A stretch of 5,359 bases of DNA. Origin: Fidelibacterota bacterium (GTDB taxonomy: Bacteria > Fidelibacterota > UBA2242). Under the pieces are notes generated by a model that was given only the letters and a program-made list of their open reading frames with translations, did not search any database and was not told where the DNA came from. The stretch spans positions 1 to 5,359 of the forward strand of contig JAFGXZ010000331.1 of the NCBI GenBank assembly GCA_016936335.1. The letters are read 5' to 3'. A program made the translations under genes and the position numbers. Below are positions 1 through 5,359 of this stretch, one piece after another (within the stretch, counting starts at the first letter, position 1; the number at the start of each line of letters is the position of its first letter).

Positions 1-218
1 TGGGACTTGATAAATTCGGTGATTCTTCCGTCGTAATCAAAGCGAGGACGACCACAAAACCGATCAAACAGTGGCGCATCGGCCGGGAATTCAAGCGCCG
101 TCTGAAAATCGTATTTGATGAAAAAGACATTGAGATCCCTTTCCCCCATGTGACCCTGTACATGGGCAAGGATAAAAACAATCAGTCGCCGCCAATGAAT
201 ATAACCATGGAAAAATAG
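1..218 (+). CDS. MscS-family mechanosensitive ion channel, C-terminal fragment
   Basis: This is the last 71 codons of a gene that begins before the window; the reading frame starts at base 3 and ends at TAG 216-218. The translation carries the hallmark of the MscS cytoplasmic alpha/beta domain: an SSVVIKAR strand, then a QWRIGREFKRRLK helix, then FDEKDIEIPFPH and a final TLYMG strand. In MscS channels this part forms the cytosolic cage below the inner-membrane pore, which opens under membrane tension to release solutes during osmotic downshock. A hydrophilic tail of about 17 residues follows the conserved IPFPH strand, a little longer than in minimal family members. The next gene starts on the base after this stop, so the two are probably co-transcribed. 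The family call is firm. The subtype and the number of N-terminal membrane helices cannot be judged because the pore region is outside the window. Confidence 0.9.
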   Translation, partial: GLDKFGDSSVVIKARTTTKPIKQWRIGREFKRRLKIVFDEKDIEIPFPHVTLYMGKDKNNQSPPMNITMEK

Positions 219-776
219 ATGCTCCAGGAACAAATTCAAGCGAAAACCGGGCAGACATCCAAGCGAAAAGGAAATCAAATGCTGGTTCCCACGATTATCA
301 TGGCGGTCATTGCCGTCATTTTAGTACTTATTGCTTATTATAAAGGTGATCAGATGCACCTGATCGGTTTACGATCGGCCTGGAAAATGACTTACCAGGT
401 ACTGCCATTACTGATGTTTGCATTTATTATCGCCGGGATGGTCCAGATTCTGATTCCAAATGAGCTAATCAGCAAGTGGATTGGTAATGAGGCCGGCATC
501 AAAGGAATATTGATTGGGACAATTGCCGGCGGTCTGACTCCCGGTGGACCCTATGTCGCTTTGCCGGTTATTGCCGGTTTTTTAAAATCTGGAGCCGGAA
601 TCGGAACAATGGTGGCGTATCTGACCGCCTGGTCTCTATGGGCCGTTGCCCGGTTACCGATGGAGTTTGGGATTTTAGGCTGGAAATTTACACTGATCCG
701 GCTGGCATCCACGTTCTTTTTTCCGCCCATTGCCGGGTTGATCGCCCAGACCTTTTTTACGAATTTCAATCATTGA
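219..776 (+). CDS. half-size permease, ArsP/DUF318-like integral membrane protein
   Basis: A 185-residue hydrophobic protein with about five predicted membrane segments (roughly residues 22-41, 60-80, 95-120, 126-148, 156-180). The conserved core is the glycine/proline-rich loop GGLTPGGPYVALPV at residues 104-117, followed by TAWSLWAVARLPMEFGILG, which I recognise from short proteins annotated as permeases in the ArsP_1 (PF03773) group. Full-length members have about 300 residues or more with two such halves; this one has one half, so it may work as a dimer (inference). Members with known roles export organoarsenicals, but the cysteine-containing motif of those exporters is absent, so the substrate is unknown. 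ATG 219 directly abuts the upstream stop. ATG 279 (165 residues) is a strong alternative: AAAAGGA at 266-272 sits six bases before it, and the 20 residues lost are hydrophilic. Inner-membrane location is clear; family membership is likely. Confidence 0.8.
   Translation: MLQEQIQAKTGQTSKRKGNQMLVPTIIMAVIAVILVLIAYYKGDQMHLIGLRSAWKMTYQVLPLLMFAFIIAGMVQILIPNELISKWIGNEAGIKGILIGTIAGGLTPGGPYVALPVIAGFLKSGAGIGTMVAYLTAWSLWAVARLPMEFGILGWKFTLIRLASTFFFPPIAGLIAQTFFTNFNH
266..272 (+). promoter_or_regulatory. possible ribosome binding site for the internal permease start at 279
   Basis: AAAAGGA lies six bases before the in-frame ATG at 279. It is a better Shine-Dalgarno match than the GGA at 209-211 before ATG 219. 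It favours a 165-residue product that begins right at the first membrane helix, although translation from 219 by coupling to the channel gene is also possible. Confidence 0.4.
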
Positions 777-861
777 TAGGTCACAACATTTTGCTTTCCA
801 TTCTGTTTCACATCCCTTAGCTTTACTTCTGTGAACGGTATCTCATTCGTATGCAATTGAC

Positions 862-876
862 AGGAATTCAGCGTTG
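862..876 (+). promoter_or_regulatory. ribosome binding site and TTG start of the sulfatase-like gene
   Basis: AGGA at 862-865 lies eight bases before TTG 874-876. No in-frame ATG or GTG occurs between the upstream in-frame stop (832-834) and this point, and the first in-frame ATG (898) would cut into the first beta strand leading to the metal-binding Asp. This site therefore decides the start. Confidence 0.5.
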
Positions 877-2217
877 TCTTTGTATGAAAATATCGTCATG
901 GTCATTGCGGACAGTTTGCGTTATGATACGGTTTGGGGAAATAACCGTCAACTCCTTCCATTCCTGAACCAACATTCTATGAAATTTCATCAAGCCTACT
1001 CAGCCGGCTGCTGGACCCTTCCGGCCACCGCCTCAATATTCACCGGTTTTCTTCCCCATGAACATCAGGCTACGACACGTACCCGCACAGAACTGCGGAA
1101 AGACCGCCCAACGATTGCAGAAACTCTCGCGAAACTCGGTTTTAATACAATCCAAATTACCGCCAATACCGTCACAACCCATATTTTTAATTTGGATCGT
1201 GGTTTTCAGCGCACGGAAAAAGCCTGGCAATGGTTCGATACCAGTAAAATTCCACTCCTAAATTTTGTTTTATTGATGAGTAAGCGCCGGATGCGAAAAA
1301 GAATCATGCAGGGAGACTTCATCGGCGGTAAAATGTCGGAAGATATCAAAGCCGGTCAGGCCTGGTTCCACAGCTTCTGTAGCATGCAGCTCGCTCGTGC
1401 AAAAGAAATCCTCACTGAAAATACTGAAAAGAATAAAAAAACTTTTCTGTTCATCAACCTGATGGAAACTCATTTCCCCTATCATGTTTCGCCGAAATTC
1501 AAAGCCATCTCACAATCAACCAACTTGAAACTCCGGGAAATCTTCAGTCTCTTTCATCTCGTCAATCAGACCTGGCTGAGCAGTGGAAAACGCTTTATAC
1601 CACCGGAAATGTTGCAGACAATACGACGCCGTCAGCAACTCGCCTGGCAGCGAATCGCTCCGATAATTGATAATTTCGCCGAGTACCTTACTTTGAATTT
1701 TCCTCAGACCCTTTTCATTTTTCTTTCTGACCACGGTGATAATTTTGGTGATGAGAACTGGTGGTATCATTTCAGCAATGTCACTGAAGCAGGTAACCGG
1801 GTGCCCATGTTTATCAATGCTGCTGGCGAATTTTCTGGGATAGATGTCCATACTCCGATTTCAACCCAGCAACTCTACGATTATATCATCCAATCGGCAG
1901 AACTCCCCATTGGGAAAACAGCAATCTCTAAGTTCCTTAAATTACCGCCATGTCTGCAGAGTTACTGGTACAATATGAAAGGTAAAACGCTGCCTCAGTA
2001 TCAGCACGATCAGTTTGCATTTGTTCACGAAAATCAGCGGTTTATCCATCGTGATGATCAATGGTTTATCAGTGATACGACCCGGCATAACAGTGCCGCT
2101 GCAAAAGAGGAAATTATCCGGGGTAATCCGATTCAGGATCTGCAGTACTCCACCGATCAAAGGAAATTCCTGATCGACACTTATAAAGGATTTTCACAAT
2201 TCAGTCAGAGTATCTGA
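874..2217 (+). CDS. sulfatase/alkaline-phosphatase-fold hydrolase with Thr at the nucleophile position
   Basis: A 447-residue enzyme of the sulfatase-like (alkaline phosphatase superfamily) fold. Visible motifs in order: IADSLRYD with metal-ligand candidate D13; CWTLPATASIFTG at 46-58, where the family's CxPxR block aligns so that T48 takes the nucleophile place; an INLMETHFPYH strand-loop; and SDHGDNFGD with D286/H287, then H299 and RVPMF. Cys or Ser needed for formylglycine formation is absent at that place, so a classical sulfatase is unlikely. Thr is the nucleophile in phosphoglycerol transferases such as LtaS, so phosphodiester or phosphotransfer chemistry is conceivable (inference). There is no signal peptide or membrane segment, so it should be cytosolic. 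The TTG start at 874 is chosen because AGGA at 862-865 is eight bases upstream; TTG 880 is an alternative. The frame is closed upstream by TGA at 832-834 and has no ATG before the motif. Substrate unknown; family call firm. Confidence 0.85.
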   Translation: MSLYENIVMVIADSLRYDTVWGNNRQLLPFLNQHSMKFHQAYSAGCWTLPATASIFTGFLPHEHQATTRTRTELRKDRPTIAETLAKLGFNTIQITANTVTTHIFNLDRGFQRTEKAWQWFDTSKIPLLNFVLLMSKRRMRKRIMQGDFIGGKMSEDIKAGQAWFHSFCSMQLARAKEILTENTEKNKKTFLFINLMETHFPYHVSPKFKAISQSTNLKLREIFSLFHLVNQTWLSSGKRFIPPEMLQTIRRRQQLAWQRIAPIIDNFAEYLTLNFPQTLFIFLSDHGDNFGDENWWYHFSNVTEAGNRVPMFINAAGEFSGIDVHTPISTQQLYDYIIQSAELPIGKTAISKFLKLPPCLQSYWYNMKGKTLPQYQHDQFAFVHENQRFIHRDDQWFISDTTRHNSAAAKEEIIRGNPIQDLQYSTDQRKFLIDTYKGFSQFSQSI

Positions 2218-2228
2218 ATCCTCCGTTG

Positions 2229-2357
2229 GTAAATTTCAAATAACAAATCCCAGTTTTCAAATAAATCTCAACACGCCAAACAACAAATTTCAAATTCCAA
2301 ACCAAAAATCTCAAACATCCGATATCCGGCATCTCATTACTCAGTATCCTATCTCAT
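2229..2357 (+). repeat. G-poor degenerate CAAAT / ATCTCA word-repeat tract
   Basis: The spacer between the sulfatase-like gene and msrBA is built of short recurring words and carries almost no G for about 90 bases (2231-2320). AAATTTCAAAT occurs exactly at 2231-2241 and 2285-2295. AAATCTCAA occurs at 2263-2271 and 2306-2314. ATCTCAT occurs at 2331-2337 and 2351-2357, and TATCCT at 2345-2350 and again just outside at 2371-2376. On the other strand it reads as TTTG/GATTT words (TTTGAAATTTG, TTGAGATTT). I have an impression of similar degenerate intergenic tracts in environmental genomes of the KSB1/Calditrichota and Omnitrophota kind. The units have no fixed length and no equal spacing, so this is neither a CRISPR array nor a simple tandem repeat. 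Function unknown. Confidence 0.6.
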
Positions 2358-2420
2358 CTCTTTCAATTTGTATCCTGAGAGTTCCCGGTGCATCAAAGAG
2401 ATAATGAAAGCGAGCTGATG

Positions 2421-3335
2421 ATGAAAAAAATAGTCTTGATCGGTTTATACTCAATTTTAACTATTCTGAACGCGCAGGAAGATATGAAGTACAATAAATT
2501 GACTCCCTTTGAACAAAAAGTTATCCTTTTCAAAGCCACCGAAAGACCGTGGTCCGGTGAATATGTCAATCATAAAGAAGACGGCACCTATACCTGTAAA
2601 CAGTGCAATGCACCACTCTTTCGTTCCACAGATAAATTCGATTCCCACTGTGGCTGGCCGAGCTTTGATGATGAAATTCCGGGAGCTGTTAAGCGGGTTC
2701 CCGATGCCGATGGCATCAGAACCGAAATCGTCTGCGCTAATTGCAGCGGCCATCTCGGGCATGTCTTCAAAGGTGAAGGTTTTACTGATAAAAATATCCG
2801 GCATTGTGTCAATTCAGTTTCACTGAATTTTATTCCGCTGGAGGATACACCGGCGAGCGAGGAAGCAATTTTTGCCTCCGGCTGTTTCTGGGGAACAGAA
2901 TACTATTTTCAAAAAGTCCCGGGGGTTATTTCCACGACCGTCGGGTATATCGGTGGTCGCACAAAATCACCAACCTATCAGCAGGTTTGTAGTGGGAAAA
3001 CCGGCCATAAAGAAGCCGTTCAGGTAATTTTCGATCCGGCCAAAACCAGTTTTGAGGAATTAGCAAAATTATTTTTCGAAACCCACGACTTTACCCAGAC
3101 CAACGGACAGGGACCGGATATCGGTGAACAATACCTTTCTTATATCTTCTTTACCTCCGATGAGCAAAAGGAGATCGCCCAAAAACTGGTCAATATTCTT
3201 GAGGAAAAGGGTTACGATGTGGCCACCAAACTGGAAAAAGCCACAGAGTTTTATAAAGCTGAAAATTACCATCAGGACTATTATCAGAACAATGGTAAAA
3301 AGCCGTACTGCCATTTTAAACGAGACGTATTTTAG
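2421..3335 (+). CDS. msrAB: exported bifunctional peptide methionine sulfoxide reductase MsrB-MsrA
   Basis: A 304-residue fusion that repairs oxidised methionine, with MsrB (R-sulfoxide) first and MsrA (S-sulfoxide) second. Residues 1-19 (MKKIVLIGLYSILTILNAQ) look like a signal peptide, so it probably acts in the periplasm. The MsrB half (about 25-140) shows zinc-binding pairs C59/C62 and C105/C108, GWPSF at 78-82 and the catalytic C129 in RHCVNSVSLNF. The MsrA half (about 148-304) shows GCFWG with catalytic C155, the VGYIGG strand, PTYQQVCSGKTGHKEAV, and IGEQYLSYIFF. C297 in KPYCHF near the end is a candidate resolving cysteine. The start is set at ATG 2421 because it opens the signal peptide; ATG 2418 just before it and GTG 2388 are possible but have poor ribosome binding sites. 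A periplasmic thiol donor would be needed; none is encoded in the window. It stands alone between two long spacers. Confidence 0.95.
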   Translation: MKKIVLIGLYSILTILNAQEDMKYNKLTPFEQKVILFKATERPWSGEYVNHKEDGTYTCKQCNAPLFRSTDKFDSHCGWPSFDDEIPGAVKRVPDADGIRTEIVCANCSGHLGHVFKGEGFTDKNIRHCVNSVSLNFIPLEDTPASEEAIFASGCFWGTEYYFQKVPGVISTTVGYIGGRTKSPTYQQVCSGKTGHKEAVQVIFDPAKTSFEELAKLFFETHDFTQTNGQGPDIGEQYLSYIFFTSDEQKEIAQKLVNILEEKGYDVATKLEKATEFYKAENYHQDYYQNNGKKPYCHFKRDVF

Positions 3336-3500
3336 GTCGATAAATAAAGTACAATGATGGATTTCGATAAAATCATAAATCAGGATATAGACCGCTCTGA
3401 TTCTTAAAATTGTCACCGAAAAGTGCAGCGTGACTCCCACGCTCTGATAAGTATATCATCACATTATCTAAAACACTGAAATACTTTCTGGTTTTTCCTC

Positions 3501-3523
3501 GGTCAAATTATTAATTTGGTCAA
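3501..3523 (+). promoter_or_regulatory. possible operator: perfect palindrome flanked by GGTCAA repeats
   Basis: CAAATTA at 3504-3510 and TAATTTG at 3512-3518 form a perfect seven-base inverted repeat around one central T. GGTCAA also occurs as a direct repeat at 3501-3506 and 3518-3523, each copy overlapping one edge of the palindrome. It lies about 27 bases before the start of the nitrilase-like gene, a sensible place for a dimeric repressor. It is AT-rich and short, so chance cannot be excluded, and no regulator gene is in the window. Confidence 0.25.
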
Positions 3524-3549
3524 CGTTTCGATTCAGGAAACTGATTATA

Positions 3550-4422
3550 ATGAAAAGTACTGATGGTAAAATAAATAGATTCCAATATCTCATCGCCGTC
3601 CTGAGTGTCCTGATAGCCGGCCTTCTGGCCCCTCGCTGTGAGGACGATTATTTGACCATTAACGCCTTTGAGGCCGAGGGTGTTAACATCGGCTATGAGT
3701 TGGCCGACACGACATCCACTCTCCGGGTCGCCGTCGTCGCGATGACATGCTCTGAACAGAAGGGGAAAAATCTCACCAAAATCAAATCATTCATTGACGA
3801 GATAATGCAGACATATCCCCATACCGAGTTGATCTGCTTCGGGGAGACCATTACCGGCTGGTATGCCGAAAAGCCGGAGTATATTTCAGCAATCGCCGAG
3901 CCTATTCCCGGTGCAGTTACCGATTCATTGGTGCTGCTGGCCGATCGGCACGATGTCCATATCTCTTTCGGCATGGCGGAACAAGAGGGCAACCGGTTTT
4001 ATAACTCACTGGTCGTGATCAATCCTGAAGGTGAAATTATCGGAGTCCATCGGAAAAACACCCTGACCTCAGAGGATGAAGCCGCCGGCTACTCCCCCGT
4101 AAAAAATGCGCAAATTGTTTCCATAAAAGACTTTAATCTTGGTCTGATGATCTGTGCCGACGTCAATGGCGCATGGCTGACCCGCCAATATATCGACGCC
4201 GGTATCGACATCATCCTCTCGGCCTTTGCCTCACCGATTGGTTTGCCCAATTTTAATATTATCTCCAGACGGCTGAATGCCTGGCAGATCTTCCCGAACC
4301 GCAACGGGAAAGAGGGTGATTCGGAATATTCCGGCCTCATCTATGTTTCCGACCCTGCCGGGAATATCTGCAAACACCGAATCAATGAAGAAACCTATTT
4401 CACCTATACGATTGCCAAATGA
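3550..4422 (+). CDS. membrane-anchored nitrilase-superfamily (carbon-nitrogen) hydrolase
   Basis: A 290-residue protein of the CN-hydrolase family, whose members cleave C-N bonds in amides, nitriles or carbamoyl compounds. The Glu-Lys-Cys triad is visible: E99 in CFGETITGWY, K169 in GVHRKNTL and C202 in LMICADVNG. The closing part AWQIFPNRNG (244-253), then YSGLIYVSDPAGNI, also fits the fold. Unlike most members it starts with a basic stretch (residues 1-10) and a hydrophobic segment (about 11-27), then a roughly 30-residue linker before the catalytic domain at about 58. This suggests export with an uncleaved anchor or a signal peptide. A Cys at 30 is preceded by A-P-R, which is not a lipobox, so a lipoprotein is unlikely. 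AGGAAA at 3535-3540, nine bases before ATG 3550, supports the start. The stop overlaps the next gene by ATGA, so translational coupling is expected. Substrate unknown; family firm, location inferred. Confidence 0.87.
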   Translation: MKSTDGKINRFQYLIAVLSVLIAGLLAPRCEDDYLTINAFEAEGVNIGYELADTTSTLRVAVVAMTCSEQKGKNLTKIKSFIDEIMQTYPHTELICFGETITGWYAEKPEYISAIAEPIPGAVTDSLVLLADRHDVHISFGMAEQEGNRFYNSLVVINPEGEIIGVHRKNTLTSEDEAAGYSPVKNAQIVSIKDFNLGLMICADVNGAWLTRQYIDAGIDIILSAFASPIGLPNFNIISRRLNAWQIFPNRNGKEGDSEYSGLIYVSDPAGNICKHRINEETYFTYTIAK

Positions 4423-5030
4423 AACGCCTGATTTTCATATTATTCGTTTTTTATTTTAATGGATTTGCTGACGGTGAACCGGAGCCGGCCAAGTACTATC
4501 TTGGCATAAATCCCATCGCGCCGCTGACATCCATTCCGAACCAGTTCACCAACCTCTATCTTCCGCTTGCCAGCAATCTTGAAACCGGTATGGCTGTCAA
4601 TGCCGGTCTTTATCAGAACCGTAAAACCATCGAAACACGCCTGTCGTATGGATATCCCAATACCCTCTATCGCCTCTTCCAGATACATGGCGGCGTTAAT
4701 TATTTCTTGGCGAAGAACAGCGCCAATAAAGGTTTCTATACAGGTGGATTTATCAAATATTATCAACTGGACAATCGCGAGAACGCTCTCCGGAACAGCA
4801 GCGTGATCCTCTATCTGAGCCTGGGATATCGCCTCGAGCGACGCAAACTCTTTCTCGATATGCGACTGAATCAGAATATCTACGCCGTCTCCTGGTCCAA
4901 CCGGGAAAATACCAGCCGGCAGTCGGATTTCTGTTTTTCGGTCTATAATGATATTTCACCGATACTGCCCTATTTGAGTATTAATTTGGGCATAATTTTT
5001 ACACGGCAGTCCCGCAATGTCTCTTTTTAA
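4419..5030 (+). CDS. small predicted outer-membrane beta-barrel protein of unknown function
   Basis: A 203-residue protein I cannot place in a named family. Residues 1-18 (basic MKR, then a hydrophobic run to GFADG) look like a signal peptide, with cleavage likely after FA. The rest has alternating polar/hydrophobic stretches rich in Tyr, Phe and Gly, such as ETRLSYGYP, GFYTGGFIKYYQL, VILYLSLGYRL and LYLPLA-type segments, separated by short polar turns, and it ends in Phe. This is the look of an 8- to 10-strand outer-membrane barrel. One Cys (in DFCFSVYND) is present. The gene begins inside the stop of the nitrilase-like gene (ATGA at 4419-4422) with no strong ribosome binding site of its own, so it is probably translated by coupling and works with that hydrolase or in its compartment (inference). 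It could instead be a periplasmic beta-rich protein. Confidence 0.7.
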   Translation: MKRLIFILFVFYFNGFADGEPEPAKYYLGINPIAPLTSIPNQFTNLYLPLASNLETGMAVNAGLYQNRKTIETRLSYGYPNTLYRLFQIHGGVNYFLAKNSANKGFYTGGFIKYYQLDNRENALRNSSVILYLSLGYRLERRKLFLDMRLNQNIYAVSWSNRENTSRQSDFCFSVYNDISPILPYLSINLGIIFTRQSRNVSF

Positions 5031-5112
5031 TTTAAAACGGCTTATCGCAGATAACGATCAATCCGGCTTCAGCGCCTCAACCGGGCTTTTGACCTTATTC
5101 AGGTTTTTATCC

Positions 5113-5140
5113 TTGCAAAAAAACTGAAATGACCTAAATT
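5113..5140 (+). promoter_or_regulatory. possible sigma-70-like promoter
   Basis: TTGCAA at 5113-5118 and TAAATT at 5135-5140 are separated by 16 bases and lie upstream of the small ORF at 5161 and the gene start at 5337. Each box matches the consensus only partly (TTGACA / TATAAT), and an A-run sits between them. It is the best candidate in this spacer, but weak. Confidence 0.25.
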
Positions 5141-5160
5141 AAAATCAACATCAGAGGAAA

Positions 5161-5286
5161 ATGAGATTGTATACTGAAGATCAGATCATTGGGGAAGCAG
5201 GTATATCACATACTCACACATCCACACAAGTAACGCTGCTCAAAATCAACGGAAATCTATACCCATGTTTCCAAAAGAGCGATTGA
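5161..5286 (+). CDS. doubtful small ORF, 41 codons
   Basis: ATG 5161 to TGA 5284-5286 would give a 41-residue peptide starting MRLYTEDQIIGEAG. AGAGGA at 5153-5158 lies just before the start, but only two bases separate it from the ATG, closer than usual. The peptide has no hydrophobic segment and no motif I recognise; a Ser/Thr/His-rich middle (SHTHTSTQ) is its only notable stretch. It fills a spacer that otherwise lacks a gene and would lie upstream of the next gene in the same direction. I cannot tell it from a chance ORF. Confidence 0.2.
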   Translation: MRLYTEDQIIGEAGISHTHTSTQVTLLKINGNLYPCFQKSD

Positions 5287-5336
5287 TAAAATCAAAAATC
5301 CTATTGATGAGTTTTTTGAATGAAAGGATTAATCAA

Positions 5337-5359
5337 ATGATAAAAGAGAAATATAAACA
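5337..5359 (+). CDS. probable start of a further gene, truncated by the window end
   Basis: ATG 5337 is preceded by AAAGGA at 5323-5328 with eight bases between, the best ribosome binding site in this part of the window. The visible codons read MIKEKYK and then run off the end, so nothing can be said about function. The frame is open from 5178, and in-frame ATGs at 5265 and 5307 would add 24 or 10 residues, but neither has a comparable binding site. Confidence 0.4.

Larger units (their letters stand above)
5031..5336. other. largely non-coding stretch after the barrel gene
   Basis: About 306 bases without a convincing gene. It holds a small stem TTATC-GCA-GATAA at 5042-5054 with no following T-run, a minus-strand open stretch at 5138-5058 whose last residues resemble the tail of an ABC-transporter permease, a possible promoter at 5113-5140, a doubtful 41-codon ORF at 5161-5286, and an open plus-strand frame from 5178 that runs into the next gene. 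No tRNA, strong terminator or repeat family is apparent. Confidence 0.5.

Noticed and set aside
807..835. TTCACA ... TGTGAA inverted repeat before the sulfatase-like gene
   Set aside because: Only six bases per arm, 17 apart, in the opposite order to a CRP-type TGTGA-N6-TCACA site, and with no promoter boxes next to it.
919..1050. Cys46 in the sulfatase-like protein as a formylglycine site
   Set aside because: The residues after it are W-T-L-P, not C-x-P-x-R; the proline and the A-S-x-x-T-G tail align T48, not C46, with the nucleophile.
1516..1851. 111-residue open frame on the minus strand inside the sulfatase-like gene
   Set aside because: It is the shadow of a conserved coding region containing the DHGD metal motif, with no recognisable content of its own.
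2229..2357. CRISPR array
   Set aside because: The recurring words are 7 to 11 bases long, unevenly spaced and degenerate; there is no constant repeat-spacer rhythm and no cas gene.
2404..2418. Four-codon upstream ORF (MKAS) overlapping the msrBA start
   Set aside because: It ends in TGATG across ATG 2418, but it is too short to separate from chance and has no clear ribosome binding site.
3360..3381. Nested inverted repeat GATTT..GAT-AAA-ATC..AAATC after msrBA as a terminator
   Set aside because: The stem is AT-rich and interrupted, and no T-run follows, so an intrinsic terminator is not supported.
3069..3440. 123-residue open frame on the minus strand across the msrBA end
   Set aside because: It lies opposite the well-supported MsrA domain, has no motif, and its low-complexity hydrophobic run mirrors the coding strand.
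3610..3642. Lipoprotein signal ending at Cys30 of the nitrilase-like protein
   Set aside because: The residues before the Cys are A-P-R; an Arg at -1 and Pro at -2 do not fit a lipobox.
5042..5054. TTATC-GCA-GATAA stem after the barrel gene as a terminator
   Set aside because: Only five base pairs with a three-base loop and no T-run after it.

Overview
The window reads as a stretch of chromosome from a Gram-negative, probably uncultured bacterium. The Gram-negative reading rests on a small outer-membrane-barrel-like protein with a signal peptide, an exported methionine sulfoxide reductase and a membrane-anchored hydrolase. Base composition is moderate, and all convincing genes lie on the plus strand. 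A G-poor CAAAT-word spacer resembles intergenic repeats I associate with environmental genomes of the FCB / KSB1-Calditrichota kind. That placement is an impression, not a demonstration.

Layout: (1) 1-218, the C-terminal end of an MscS-type mechanosensitive channel. (2) 219-776, a half-size permease of the ArsP/DUF318 type, starting on the base after the channel's stop codon. (3) 874-2217, a cytosolic sulfatase/alkaline-phosphatase-fold enzyme with Thr rather than Cys/Ser at the nucleophile position and a TTG start. (4) 2218-2420, a spacer filled by a degenerate CAAAT/ATCTCA repeat tract. (5) 2421-3335, an exported MsrB-MsrA fusion. (6) 3336-3549, a spacer with a perfect short palindrome. (7) 3550-4422, a membrane-anchored nitrilase-superfamily hydrolase, whose stop overlaps (ATGA) the start of (8) 4419-5030, a small predicted outer-membrane beta-barrel protein. 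(9) 5031-5336, a mostly non-coding stretch with a possible gene-tail remnant on the minus strand, a doubtful 41-codon ORF and a possible promoter. (10) 5337-5359, the probable start of a further gene.

Three short units are visible: channel plus permease (inner membrane), the stand-alone repair enzyme MsrBA (periplasm), and hydrolase plus barrel (cell envelope, translationally coupled). Most genes concern the cell envelope, but nothing shows that they form one pathway. The least ordinary items are the coupled anchored-nitrilase/barrel pair and the Thr-type cytosolic sulfatase-fold enzyme. I found no CRISPR array, transposase, tRNA or rRNA, and no clear new defence or mobile system.
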